Assembly (NCBI GenBank): GCA_023388035.1
Contig: JAEWGY010000077.1
Span: forward strand, 1-18,130
Direction of reading: 5' to 3'
Source of the DNA: Bacillota bacterium
GTDB lineage: Bacteria > Bacillota_I > Bacilli_A > Erysipelotrichales > Erysipelotrichaceae
Length of the DNA stretch: 18,130 bases
Shown here: positions 6,090-13,339 of the stretch, one piece after another
How positions within the stretch are numbered: the stretch's first letter is position 1
Layout: every line of letters begins with the position of its first letter
Position numbers and translations under genes: made by a program
The notes under the pieces: generated by a model
Database searches by the model: none
Seen by the model: only the letters and a program-made list of their open reading frames with translations
What the model was told of the DNA's origin: nothing

Positions 6090-6800
6090 ATGTCAACTGC
6101 ACACAATAAAGCTACTAAAGGTGAAATTGCTAAGGTTGTTTTAATGCCTGGTGATCCTTTACGTGCTAAATTTATCGCTGAAACATTTTTAGAAAATGTT
6201 AAATGTTTTAATGATGTAAGAAATATGTTTGGTTATACTGGTACTTATAAAGGAAAAGAAGTATCAGTTATGGGTTCAGGCATGGGTATGCCATCAATTG
6301 GTATTTATTCATATGAATTATTTAATGAATATGATGTAGAAGCAATTATTAGAATTGGTTCAGCTGGAGCTTATAGCGCTGATCTTAAAATTTATGATGT
6401 TGTTCTAGCAAGTAGTGCTTATAGTGAAAGTACTTACGCTAAAACACAGTCAGGTTATAAGGAAAATATTAATTATCCAAGTAAGGAATTAAATGAATTA
6501 ATTATTAATACCGCTAAGGATTTAGGGCTTAATTTACATACTTCAATGATTCATAGCTCTGATGTTTTCTATCGTGCTAATAGTGATTATCTTGCAGAAA
6601 TTGAAAAAATTGGTGCTAAGGCTGTTGAAATGGAAAGTTTTGCTTTATTTCATAATGCTAATGTATTAAATAAAAAAGCAGCTTGCCTTCTAACGATCTC
6701 TGATTCATTTGTAACTAATGAGGTTACTAGCGCTAAGGAAAGACAAGAATCATTCACTAATATGATGAAGATCGCTTTAGAAGCAGCAATTAAATTATAG
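6090..6800 (+). CDS. deoD: Purine nucleoside phosphorylase, DeoD type
   Basis: A 236-residue cytoplasmic enzyme of the hexameric PNP class. It splits purine (deoxy)ribonucleosides with phosphate into base and (deoxy)ribose 1-phosphate for salvage. The residues of the well-studied family are present: His5 (subunit partner site), Gly21 and Arg25 in MPGDPLR, Arg44, RIGSAG with Arg88 and Ser91 for phosphate, VEMES at 179-183 (Glu180-Met181-Glu182) for ribose, and catalytic Asp205 (TISDS) with Arg218 (KERQ). Length fits the family exactly. A strong GGGAGG (6080-6085) precedes the ATG by 4 nt. No other deo gene is adjacent. No terminator is seen before the next gene 54 nt on, so read-through into the surface-protein gene is possible. 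Confidence 0.96.
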   Translation: MSTAHNKATKGEIAKVVLMPGDPLRAKFIAETFLENVKCFNDVRNMFGYTGTYKGKEVSVMGSGMGMPSIGIYSYELFNEYDVEAIIRIGSAGAYSADLKIYDVVLASSAYSESTYAKTQSGYKENINYPSKELNELIINTAKDLGLNLHTSMIHSSDVFYRANSDYLAEIEKIGAKAVEMESFALFHNANVLNKKAACLLTISDSFVTNEVTSAKERQESFTNMMKIALEAAIKL

Positions 6801-6854
6801 TTTTAGTTTAGGAAAAAATATTTAAGTAGTAATAATTATTATGTGGAGGTATTC

Positions 6855-8885
6855 ATGTATAAAAAATTATTGCTACTTTTTTTAGTTTTATTCACATTTA
6901 TCACTAATATTAAAGCCAAGGATTATCCGATTGAAATTAATGAAGAACCAAGTTATGATGAAATAAATGATGATCATTTATTCGAAAGTGCGGGACCTAA
7001 TTTTCCTAGTAATACTTATTATCTTAAAGAAAATTATGATAAAACTTGGCTTAAAAGACCTTTAAATCTTAAAAAAGGGATTATTTATGATGATGAATAT
7101 ATACTTAGTGATGATAATTATCAAAGTGATGAGCATATTTATAAACATATTGATAATAATAGTTTAGTATTTGAATTAAATAATCAAAAAGAATTAAATC
7201 TTAAATTACTAAAACCTGTTGGTAGAATAGGCGATAGAGAAATAGCTAGGCGTTATCGCTTTACTAATTTAATAGCACATGTAGGATATCACCCTACAAT
7301 TAGTTTTAAGGATTTTAAGGAATCAGTAGTTTATTTTAATCATATTTTAAGTGTTGATATTGAACTTGATTATTATTATCTTGATGATGGTAGTGATGCT
7401 CCTTTTGTAGGAAATTTCCTTTCTAAGGGCTTTACTCATCAAAGGCTAGATTTAGAAGGATTATTGCCTTTAAATGCTAGAATGCATATTATTGAAAAGG
7501 ATCCTTATCTTAGATACGATAATAAACATAATGCAAAACCCTTAGTAGGCGATGGGGTGATGTTTTATACCAATGCGATAAATATGAATGCAGCAGTGTT
7601 ATGGTATCCTGAAGGTAGAAGTGCTAAATTACGAGTTTTAAATCCTTATTTTGTACCCGGCAACGCAAGTGCCTTAGTAGTTTTTAGTTTTGGAACAACA
7701 CTTAAAACTAATTATGTTCCAGCTAAACCAATAGGGCGATTTAATTTTCATAATTATTTAAATCCGGTATTAGATAAAACTAATAATTATCTACAAGTTA
7801 GTCAAAAGATTCCTCAAAAAGATATTGACATTAGCTTTGATTTAAATAAGATTAGTTTTGAAATAATAAAAGATAAGAATTTAGAATATTTAAATAGCGA
7901 CAAGGTCTTTTGTGATAATATTGAATTAGATAAACGCAAAATAGAAATCAGTGGTAATGAGAAAAGAATTGTACATATTGATTATCGTGATCTTAACTGT
8001 GATTATTTACATATAGTTAGTGAAGTAAAGATTGATAGAGACTTAGAAGATGATAAAGTAAAGGATCCTGATGTCATTGTTCATTTTAATGATATGCCTA
8101 AGATTAGTAAAACTGAGAGTAATTATACCGATATCATCAGAAAGCATCGTTTAATTATAAATTTTGTAGAGAAGGGTGAAATAGTTGAACATAATTTTGA
8201 TCAAATGGTAGAAGATGGTTATGTACCTACAATGCCTGATTTACCTAAAATAACTGATATAACTTATAGATTAGTAAAAGAACCTAAATTTAAACCGATT
8301 CATAAAGATGAAATAATCAATATTGAACTTGAAAAGTTACTAGATTATGAAATAAGATTTATACATAAAAAGGAAGTAATAGAAACGATTAATAATAAAG
8401 AAAAGGTAGTAGCTGGATTTATTCCTAAGATCCCTGATTTACCTACGAGTAGTGAAGGAAGGTTCTTACTTAAAAATAAGGACTTTACGATGCCAGAAAT
8501 TAATGAAGATAAACAAATAATCGAAATTGAACTCCTTAAAAGCACACCCATGTTAGCATTAACAAAAGCTAAGGAAGAATTAATCACTATTATTTATCGC
8601 TATAAAGATATTGAATTAAGTAAGGAAAGCGATAAGAAAAAAATAGGTGAAAAAGTTAAGGTCAATATACCATATACTAGCGAAGGAGAATTCTTCTTAT
8701 TAAATGATATTCCAACAATAACCGCTGATACTGATATCTATTATATTGATTTAGGATTAAAAGAAGCAAATAAAACATTATTACCAGATACAGGAAACGA
8801 TTTTAATCTTATCCTTCCTGTCATGGGAGTAGCTCTAATTTTAGGATCCATAGTCATTATTATTAAAAAACCTAAGGTAAAATAA
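6855..8885 (+). CDS. LPXTG-anchored surface protein with C-terminal repeats, N-terminal region unknown
   Basis: A 676-residue secreted wall protein. It has a signal peptide at residues 1-21 (YKK then a Leu/Phe-rich core, cleavage probably after NIKA), and ends with the sortase motif LPDTG (643-647), a hydrophobic helix and KKPKVK. Residues about 22-425 form an acidic, Tyr/Asn-rich region I do not recognise; it holds two Cys (KVFC and LNCDY). Residues about 429-640 hold three degenerate repeats of 65-75 residues, each with a strand, a G-Y/F-V/I-P-x-x-PDLP-like turn and an acidic end, resembling mucin-binding-type (MucBP-like) modules; the third is the most diverged. Adhesion to host or other cells is an inference from the architecture. 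I use ATG 6855, preceded by GGAGG (6845-6849); a GTG at 6843 overlaps that site. Confidence 0.88.
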   Translation: MYKKLLLLFLVLFTFITNIKAKDYPIEINEEPSYDEINDDHLFESAGPNFPSNTYYLKENYDKTWLKRPLNLKKGIIYDDEYILSDDNYQSDEHIYKHIDNNSLVFELNNQKELNLKLLKPVGRIGDREIARRYRFTNLIAHVGYHPTISFKDFKESVVYFNHILSVDIELDYYYLDDGSDAPFVGNFLSKGFTHQRLDLEGLLPLNARMHIIEKDPYLRYDNKHNAKPLVGDGVMFYTNAINMNAAVLWYPEGRSAKLRVLNPYFVPGNASALVVFSFGTTLKTNYVPAKPIGRFNFHNYLNPVLDKTNNYLQVSQKIPQKDIDISFDLNKISFEIIKDKNLEYLNSDKVFCDNIELDKRKIEISGNEKRIVHIDYRDLNCDYLHIVSEVKIDRDLEDDKVKDPDVIVHFNDMPKISKTESNYTDIIRKHRLIINFVEKGEIVEHNFDQMVEDGYVPTMPDLPKITDITYRLVKEPKFKPIHKDEIINIELEKLLDYEIRFIHKKEVIETINNKEKVVAGFIPKIPDLPTSSEGRFLLKNKDFTMPEINEDKQIIEIELLKSTPMLALTKAKEELITIIYRYKDIELSKESDKKKIGEKVKVNIPYTSEGEFFLLNDIPTITADTDIYYIDLGLKEANKTLLPDTGNDFNLILPVMGVALILGSIVIIIKKPKVK

Positions 8886-8898
8886 TTTACCTTAGGTT
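8865..8898 (-). terminator. Terminator of the ATP-grasp gene, inside the end of the surface-protein gene
   Basis: A 13-bp perfect stem (8869-8881 with 8886-8898, core CCTAAGGTAAA), loop ATAA, followed on the minus strand by TTTT after the stem (six T counting the stem end). The stem covers the last codons and stop of the convergent surface-protein gene. On the plus strand it is followed by A, not T, so it terminates the minus gene best. Confidence 0.78.
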
Positions 8899-9874
8899 AA
8901 AAATCCATATATTTATGATATAATTCATAATCACCATGACGTTTACCTGAAAGTGATACTTTAACTTGAAAAATCCCTGAATATTCATTCCCTTCAATAA
9001 CACATGGACCATTATCACTGATTGCGATATCCCAGCCTACATAGCGTACCTTAGGTATCACTAAGGCTAATTCTTTAACTAGTTTAATTACCTCATCATA
9101 ATTAGGGATGGGGTAATTAAGTAAATTTTCTTTAGTATAAGGATGAAAAGAGTAGACATCATCATTTTTATCGATAAAGGGATAGGCTATTTTACCATTT
9201 TCAATAAAAGAATACATACCTCCAGAAGCAAAGTTATCAAGTCTACCACCATTTCCTAGCTTAATTATTTCTTTAAGAATAATTACCTCTTTTTGATCAG
9301 TAACAAAGGTAATAAGCCTTAAACAATTAACACTTAGGGGGTATAATTTAGCCATTCGCTTATCTTGTTTAATAATTTCTTCTATTAGATATTGTCTATT
9401 ATTAATTAATTCCTCATAGCTTACTTCATCCTTATGATAAATCTTAATACCCGATCCTCCGCAATCATCTAAAGGTTTAGCAATAAAGCTTTCATGCTTG
9501 TTAATGAAGTTAAGATAATCAGCTTTACTTCGAATATCACAGAATTCACGCTTAAGATAAGGTTTAAAATGATTATTGAATAATATTTTATCACTAAAGT
9601 ATTTAAGATAATTCTGATCATTATACTTTTTAAAGATTTTATTATTAATAGCTGAGGTTAAATAAGTTTTACGCTCTTTTAAATTTAGTAAATAGAATTC
9701 GAATTCCTCATAATCGTAAAAAGCAGCACCATAACGAATAACAGAATATAACATGTCAATAATAATTAGCAAAGGAGCTTTATTCGCTTTTTTCGAAATG
9801 CGTTTAGCGATTTTAAAAAGACTATTAAAATTTACTGATTTAAGTCTTTTTAGAAGGTATAAAAGTTTACTCAT
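8897..9874 (-). CDS. ATP-grasp enzyme of the sugar-transfer-associated type
   Basis: A 325-residue protein with an ATP-grasp fold. Seen in order: a basic helical N-terminus (LLKRLK, AKRISKKANK), SFIAKPLDDCGGSGIKIY near residues 129-146 (nucleotide Lys and glycine-rich loop), the hinge region YLIEEII near 160-166, LSVNCLRLITFV near 178-189, an NFASGGMYSFI segment near 213-223, and GWDIAISDNGPCVIEGNEYSG near 279-299 holding the metal-binding Glu and Asn. The SGG and GWD-x-EGN pattern matches the family often found with sugar transferases (ATPgrasp_ST), which is thought to ligate amino acids or similar groups onto cell-surface polymers. No glycan genes are adjacent, so substrate and product are unknown. 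No Shine-Dalgarno precedes ATG 9874; a TATAAT lies 11 nt ahead. Confidence 0.85.
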   Translation of the reverse strand: MSKLLYLLKRLKSVNFNSLFKIAKRISKKANKAPLLIIIDMLYSVIRYGAAFYDYEEFEFYLLNLKERKTYLTSAINNKIFKKYNDQNYLKYFSDKILFNNHFKPYLKREFCDIRSKADYLNFINKHESFIAKPLDDCGGSGIKIYHKDEVSYEELINNRQYLIEEIIKQDKRMAKLYPLSVNCLRLITFVTDQKEVIILKEIIKLGNGGRLDNFASGGMYSFIENGKIAYPFIDKNDDVYSFHPYTKENLLNYPIPNYDEVIKLVKELALVIPKVRYVGWDIAISDNGPCVIEGNEYSGIFQVKVSLSGKRHGDYELYHKYMDF

Positions 9875-9879
9875 AAGTA

Positions 9880-9908
9880 TTTACAATTATAATATATTTG
9901 GATATAAT
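9880..9908 (+). promoter_or_regulatory. Promoter of tRNA-His
   Basis: TTTACA (9880-9885), exact 17-nt spacer, TATAAT (9903-9908). Expected start is about 9915, some 20 nt before the mature tRNA. Confidence 0.82.
9886..9891 (-). promoter_or_regulatory. -10 box close to the ATP-grasp gene start
   Basis: TATAAT on the minus strand, 11 nt before ATG 9874. The predicted leader is only about 5 nt and contains no ribosome binding site. It overlaps the spacer of the divergent tRNA promoter, so the two promoters may compete. Confidence 0.45.
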
Positions 9909-9934
9909 AATAAAGGACTTTTTAATAAAGTGAT

Positions 9935-10011
9935 GGCGATCGTGGTGAAGCGGTTAACACACTGGATTGTGGCTCCAGCATTCGTGGGTTCAAGTCCCAT
10001 CGGTCGCCCCA
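9935..10011 (+). tRNA. tRNA-His (anticodon GTG)
   Basis: A complete cloverleaf with encoded CCA. The acceptor GCGATCG (9936-9942) pairs with CGGTCGC (10001-10007); the extra G at 9935 pairs with discriminator C at 10008, the G-1:C73 pair that identifies tRNA-His. The anticodon stem CTGGA (9962-9966) with TCCAG holds the loop TTGTGGC, anticodon GTG at 9969-9971. The T arm GTGGG-TTCAAGT-CCCAT is standard. It is a single-gene transcript with its own promoter and terminator. Confidence 0.97.
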
Positions 10012-10026
10012 TTAAAAAGTTAGATT

Positions 10027-10056
10027 AGATCCAAAATATTTGGATCTTTTTATTTT
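10027..10056 (+). terminator. Terminator of tRNA-His
   Basis: Stem AGATCCAAA (10027-10035) with TTTGGATCT (10039-10047), then TTTTATTTTT. Confidence 0.88.
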
Positions 10057-10057
10057 T

Positions 10058-10089
10058 AAAAATACCTAAGGTCTTAAACCTTAGGTATT
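10058..10089 (-). terminator. Terminator of the surface nuclease gene
   Basis: A 12-bp stem AATACCTAAGGT (10061-10072) with ACCTTAGGTATT (10078-10089), loop CTTAA; on the minus strand it ends in a run of five T (two of them within the stem). Its CCTAAGGT core is the same as in the terminator at 8865-8898. Confidence 0.75.
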
Positions 10090-10094
10090 AAAAT

Positions 10095-13000
10095 TTAATT
10101 TTCTTTCTTTTTAATAATAAGATAGGTAGAACTAATAAGCATTGCTAAAGCTAAAGTTGAAAGATTATCACTTACACCAGTATCAGGAAGGTGAATAACT
10201 TTAGTCTGAACTGTCTGAACCTTTTTAGTTTCGGTATTTAAAGTACTCTTTTCACTGATTAAATAGTAAATAGAGAAATCCTTACTTTCAAAAGTAACCT
10301 TATTATCAACTATTTTAAATTCAACATCTTCATGTTTATTATCTTTAAGAAGTTTTAATTTTAAATTTTTAGTACTGATATCTAAAGGAATACTAATACT
10401 AACTTTTTCACTTAAATTAGCTTTATTACCATTTCCATCAAGGACTAAAATATCATAAGCTTTTAGATTATATTTATTTAAATCAATACCATCGATTTTT
10501 GTAACAATAGAGCTTACTAGTTTTAGATTTTTATTATGAATATTGCTATCATAGGTTAAACTAATCTTCGTATTAGGATTAGTTAAGGTCTTAATACTAT
10601 CAAATCTAATTTGAGCTAATAATGGATCATGATCTGATGCTCTACCATGATTAGTCATATACATACTATTTAAATGTACTACATCAAATGAGGTTTTAGC
10701 TAAAAGATCATTTGAAACAATAATATTATCTAAAGATTGATTAGAACCTTGATATGAATAGGTAAAACGATCTTTTTCATCATGTTTAAGTAATAGATTG
10801 GTAAATAAATCACCTTCTATAGTCTTGATGGTCTTAGTCCATTCATGATCATTAAAATCTCCAGCTAGGACAATAGCTAAAGTAGGATCGCTAGTTTTTA
10901 CATCTTTAATAAAATCATAAGTAACACTCGCTTGTTTAATGCGAGCTGCTTCTGAATGATTAATTGCAGGTTGCACTTTACCATAGATTGGATCATCACC
11001 ACGTTTTGAAGATAGATGATTTCCAATAATCATAATCTTTTCGCCATTAAATTTAAATAATCCTACAATAGGTTTACGTGAATTAGTAAAGACTTCATTA
11101 CTTGGATCAATACGAACTGGGTTTTGATTTAATTTACCATTTTCATATTTAGCGCTTAGATTATTATCAATGTTTTCACTTGGATCAACTAGACTAACAC
11201 GTTTAGGATTATATAAGAAACCGACACGAATATTAGAACCAGGTGCACCACCATCCATATTATTTACTGGTTCTACATCGATGTATTCATATTCTAAATT
11301 AGAATCAATTTCCTTAATAGCGGTAATTAATTTAGCTGCTGATTTCTTAGCACTAACTGTGCCACTATCATCACTACCATCATCATCCTGCATCTCACTA
11401 ACGACGATAATATCAGGCTTAGCTAAATTAGTAGTGATTGTTTCAGCTAATCTTTGAACTTTATTTTTATTAGTTTTAGTCGAAAAATTTTCAATATTAT
11501 ATGATGCGATTAAAAGATGATCCTTATCAGCCTTAAGTGTTGTCTTTTCAACTTCTAAATCACCTGGCATTAAATAATATTCAAAACCACTACCAACTGC
11601 TTTTGTTTCGTTAATATTATCTTCAGCCTTTAAATAATCAATGTTAGTGAGTAGATAATAGTTTTGGAAACCATAAGTCATCACCCCTACAACATCATTT
11701 TTAAAATAATCTTTAGGCTTAGTAATAATACCAGTTTCATTACGTCCATTACGATCTACATGAATTTGTAAGATATAAGGACTGCGACCATTTTCACTTA
11801 AATTAATACCACCAAAGTGATTTCTGACATCTTTATGACTATCAGCTACCACATAAATATCACCATAACGCTGTGGAGCTATTACATGTGGTTTTTCATA
11901 TTTAATAAGCATTCCTTCAAGGCTTTCGTAATAGTCTGCACTATATGATAGAGGATCAAAAACAAACTTGTTGTCAGAATCTACATAGTATCTTAAACCA
12001 TTACTATGAGCTACTGCATTAGGAATAGCTTTTATTAGTACCGGCTTAGGTAAGTTTTCATTACTTCTAATTACTTCAAAATTATCTAATTTAACTTGAG
12101 TTAAAGGTAGATTGATTTTAGCTGAATCCTGATAAGATGGTGAAGTATTAGCAAATTCTTCTACTCTTCCTTCAACACTAATAACATCACCTACTTTTAA
12201 GATTTGATTTTTATTTTTAGATAACATTACCCCATCTGAAGTTTTAGGATCATTATCAGGATTTAAATCTTGAATAAAAGCGCTGCGATCATTAATCACT
12301 CTAGTGACTACAACATTCTCAAGTCTTACATCTTTATCACGATATGGGCTATAATGGGCAGCTCCTTGAAGGGTACCGATATTAGCTAATTTTTGATATT
12401 TACTTTCTGCCGGTGCTGCCTCATTTTCACCTTCATTTGGCTTAGGATTAATTTCTGCACTAGCTTCTCTTACAAAAACTAATTTATTATAATCGTGTAA
12501 TTGTAATTGAATATTAGAATTATATCTAGCAACTACAGCACAAAGGTTAATAACTGATCCTTCCTTAGCTGTTTTTAGAAATTTATTTATATTACCCTTA
12601 GTAATATTCCTAGTATCAAAGCGGGCACTTAATTCTAACTCACCCTCTTTAATAGTTATATTACGATTACCATAATTATCAGCTTCACCATGATCACTCA
12701 ATATTACTTCATCAATGCAGCTAATATAATAATTATCACGACTTGGGATGGCACTAAGTTTTTCCTTAGTTTCTTTTACCTCAATTTCTTCACTAATGAT
12801 TTCATATTTAGGTTTTTGAATTTGAAAGGTATCAAAATGCTTAGATAAGGTACCTTCAATACTAAGACTTACACCTTCTTTTATTTGTGAATCTTTTTTG
12901 TCACTAAAAACATAGATTACATCACCATTACTATCAGCTACATAAAAGCCACCTTTACCACCAAAGGCACCAGATGATTTAAATAGTGCTTTAGCCTTAA

Positions 13001-13205
13001 TTTTAACGGTTGAATTTAGTTCCTTTTTAATTGCTTCGCTAATACTTAAAAATGATTCCTCTCCCTCATTATTAGCGCTAGTTAAAGCTTCCGTTTTGGG
13101 ATTGGAATCATTTAGTTTATCATCTTCAGCACTTATTATTCTTAGATTTAAACTGGTACATACAAGGAATAAAGCTAAGATTAATTTTAAAAATCTACTT
13201 TTCAT
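10095..13205 (-). CDS. LPXTG-anchored extracellular nuclease (endonuclease/exonuclease/phosphatase family)
   Basis: A 1036-residue secreted wall enzyme. It has a signal peptide at about 1-26 (RIISA end), OB-fold-like N-terminal modules (about 50-140, 150-255 and 275-385, the last starting IGTLQGAAHYSPYRDKDV as in other secreted nucleases), then the catalytic domain at about 560-865. Catalytic residues are in place: NIEN (570-573, Glu572), SEMQ (Glu604), GNHLSSK (His730), GDFND (Asp783, Asn785) and SDHDP (Asp858-His859). A further beta-rich region precedes LPDTG (1006-1010), a hydrophobic helix and KKKEN. The plan is that of streptococcal wall-anchored DNases (SsnA and SWAN type), which degrade extracellular DNA including neutrophil traps; that role is inferred. 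AAGGGGGTG precedes ATG 13205. It could feed nucleosides to DeoD after further breakdown. Confidence 0.92.
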   Translation of the reverse strand: MKSRFLKLILALFLVCTSLNLRIISAEDDKLNDSNPKTEALTSANNEGEESFLSISEAIKKELNSTVKIKAKALFKSSGAFGGKGGFYVADSNGDVIYVFSDKKDSQIKEGVSLSIEGTLSKHFDTFQIQKPKYEIISEEIEVKETKEKLSAIPSRDNYYISCIDEVILSDHGEADNYGNRNITIKEGELELSARFDTRNITKGNINKFLKTAKEGSVINLCAVVARYNSNIQLQLHDYNKLVFVREASAEINPKPNEGENEAAPAESKYQKLANIGTLQGAAHYSPYRDKDVRLENVVVTRVINDRSAFIQDLNPDNDPKTSDGVMLSKNKNQILKVGDVISVEGRVEEFANTSPSYQDSAKINLPLTQVKLDNFEVIRSNENLPKPVLIKAIPNAVAHSNGLRYYVDSDNKFVFDPLSYSADYYESLEGMLIKYEKPHVIAPQRYGDIYVVADSHKDVRNHFGGINLSENGRSPYILQIHVDRNGRNETGIITKPKDYFKNDVVGVMTYGFQNYYLLTNIDYLKAEDNINETKAVGSGFEYYLMPGDLEVEKTTLKADKDHLLIASYNIENFSTKTNKNKVQRLAETITTNLAKPDIIVVSEMQDDDGSDDSGTVSAKKSAAKLITAIKEIDSNLEYEYIDVEPVNNMDGGAPGSNIRVGFLYNPKRVSLVDPSENIDNNLSAKYENGKLNQNPVRIDPSNEVFTNSRKPIVGLFKFNGEKIMIIGNHLSSKRGDDPIYGKVQPAINHSEAARIKQASVTYDFIKDVKTSDPTLAIVLAGDFNDHEWTKTIKTIEGDLFTNLLLKHDEKDRFTYSYQGSNQSLDNIIVSNDLLAKTSFDVVHLNSMYMTNHGRASDHDPLLAQIRFDSIKTLTNPNTKISLTYDSNIHNKNLKLVSSIVTKIDGIDLNKYNLKAYDILVLDGNGNKANLSEKVSISIPLDISTKNLKLKLLKDNKHEDVEFKIVDNKVTFESKDFSIYYLISEKSTLNTETKKVQTVQTKVIHLPDTGVSDNLSTLALAMLISSTYLIIKKKEN

Positions 13206-13229
13206 TAAACACCCCCTTAATATGGGAAT

Positions 13230-13258
13230 ATTATAAACTATTTTATTTTAAAAATTAA
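13230..13258 (-). promoter_or_regulatory. Probable promoter of the surface nuclease gene
   Basis: Minus-strand TATAAT (13235-13230), preceded after 17 nt by TTAATT (13258-13253). The -35 is weak. An inverted repeat TAATAT-GGGA-ATATTA (13218-13233) sits on the expected start point and could be an operator, though in such AT-rich DNA this may be chance. Confidence 0.45.
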
Positions 13259-13323
13259 TGTTTTTTAAAAATTATTTTAAGTTTTTACTTAAGGTCTTTA
13301 ACTGCATTTAATTTGCCCATGAA

Positions 13324-13332
13324 TGTTATAAT
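13324..13332 (+). promoter_or_regulatory. Extended -10 box 7 nt before uvrA (leaderless candidate)
   Basis: TGT-TATAAT (extended -10), then AGGGGAG, then ATG 13340. Start of transcription would fall at or next to the ATG. No -35 box at proper spacing is seen. The AGGGGAG touches the ATG and is too near to act as a normal ribosome binding site. No LexA/DinR-type SOS box is visible. Confidence 0.5.
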
Positions 13333-13339
13333 AGGGGAG

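Noticed and set aside
6830..6841. Palindrome TAATAATTATTA before the surface-protein gene as an operator
   Set aside because: Simple AT-only palindromes are expected by chance in DNA this AT-rich; no second copy or promoter context.
9753..10028. Plus-strand 91-codon open frame across the ATP-grasp start and the tRNA
   Set aside because: It overlaps the ATP-grasp gene in antisense and runs through the whole tRNA-His and its promoter; it has no ribosome binding site.
11170..11457. Plus-strand 95-codon frame inside the nuclease gene
   Set aside because: Antisense shadow of a well-supported coding region with catalytic motifs on the other strand.
13206..13339. SOS (LexA/DinR) operator ahead of uvrA
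   Set aside because: No GAAC-N4-GTTC-like palindrome is present between the nuclease and uvrA.
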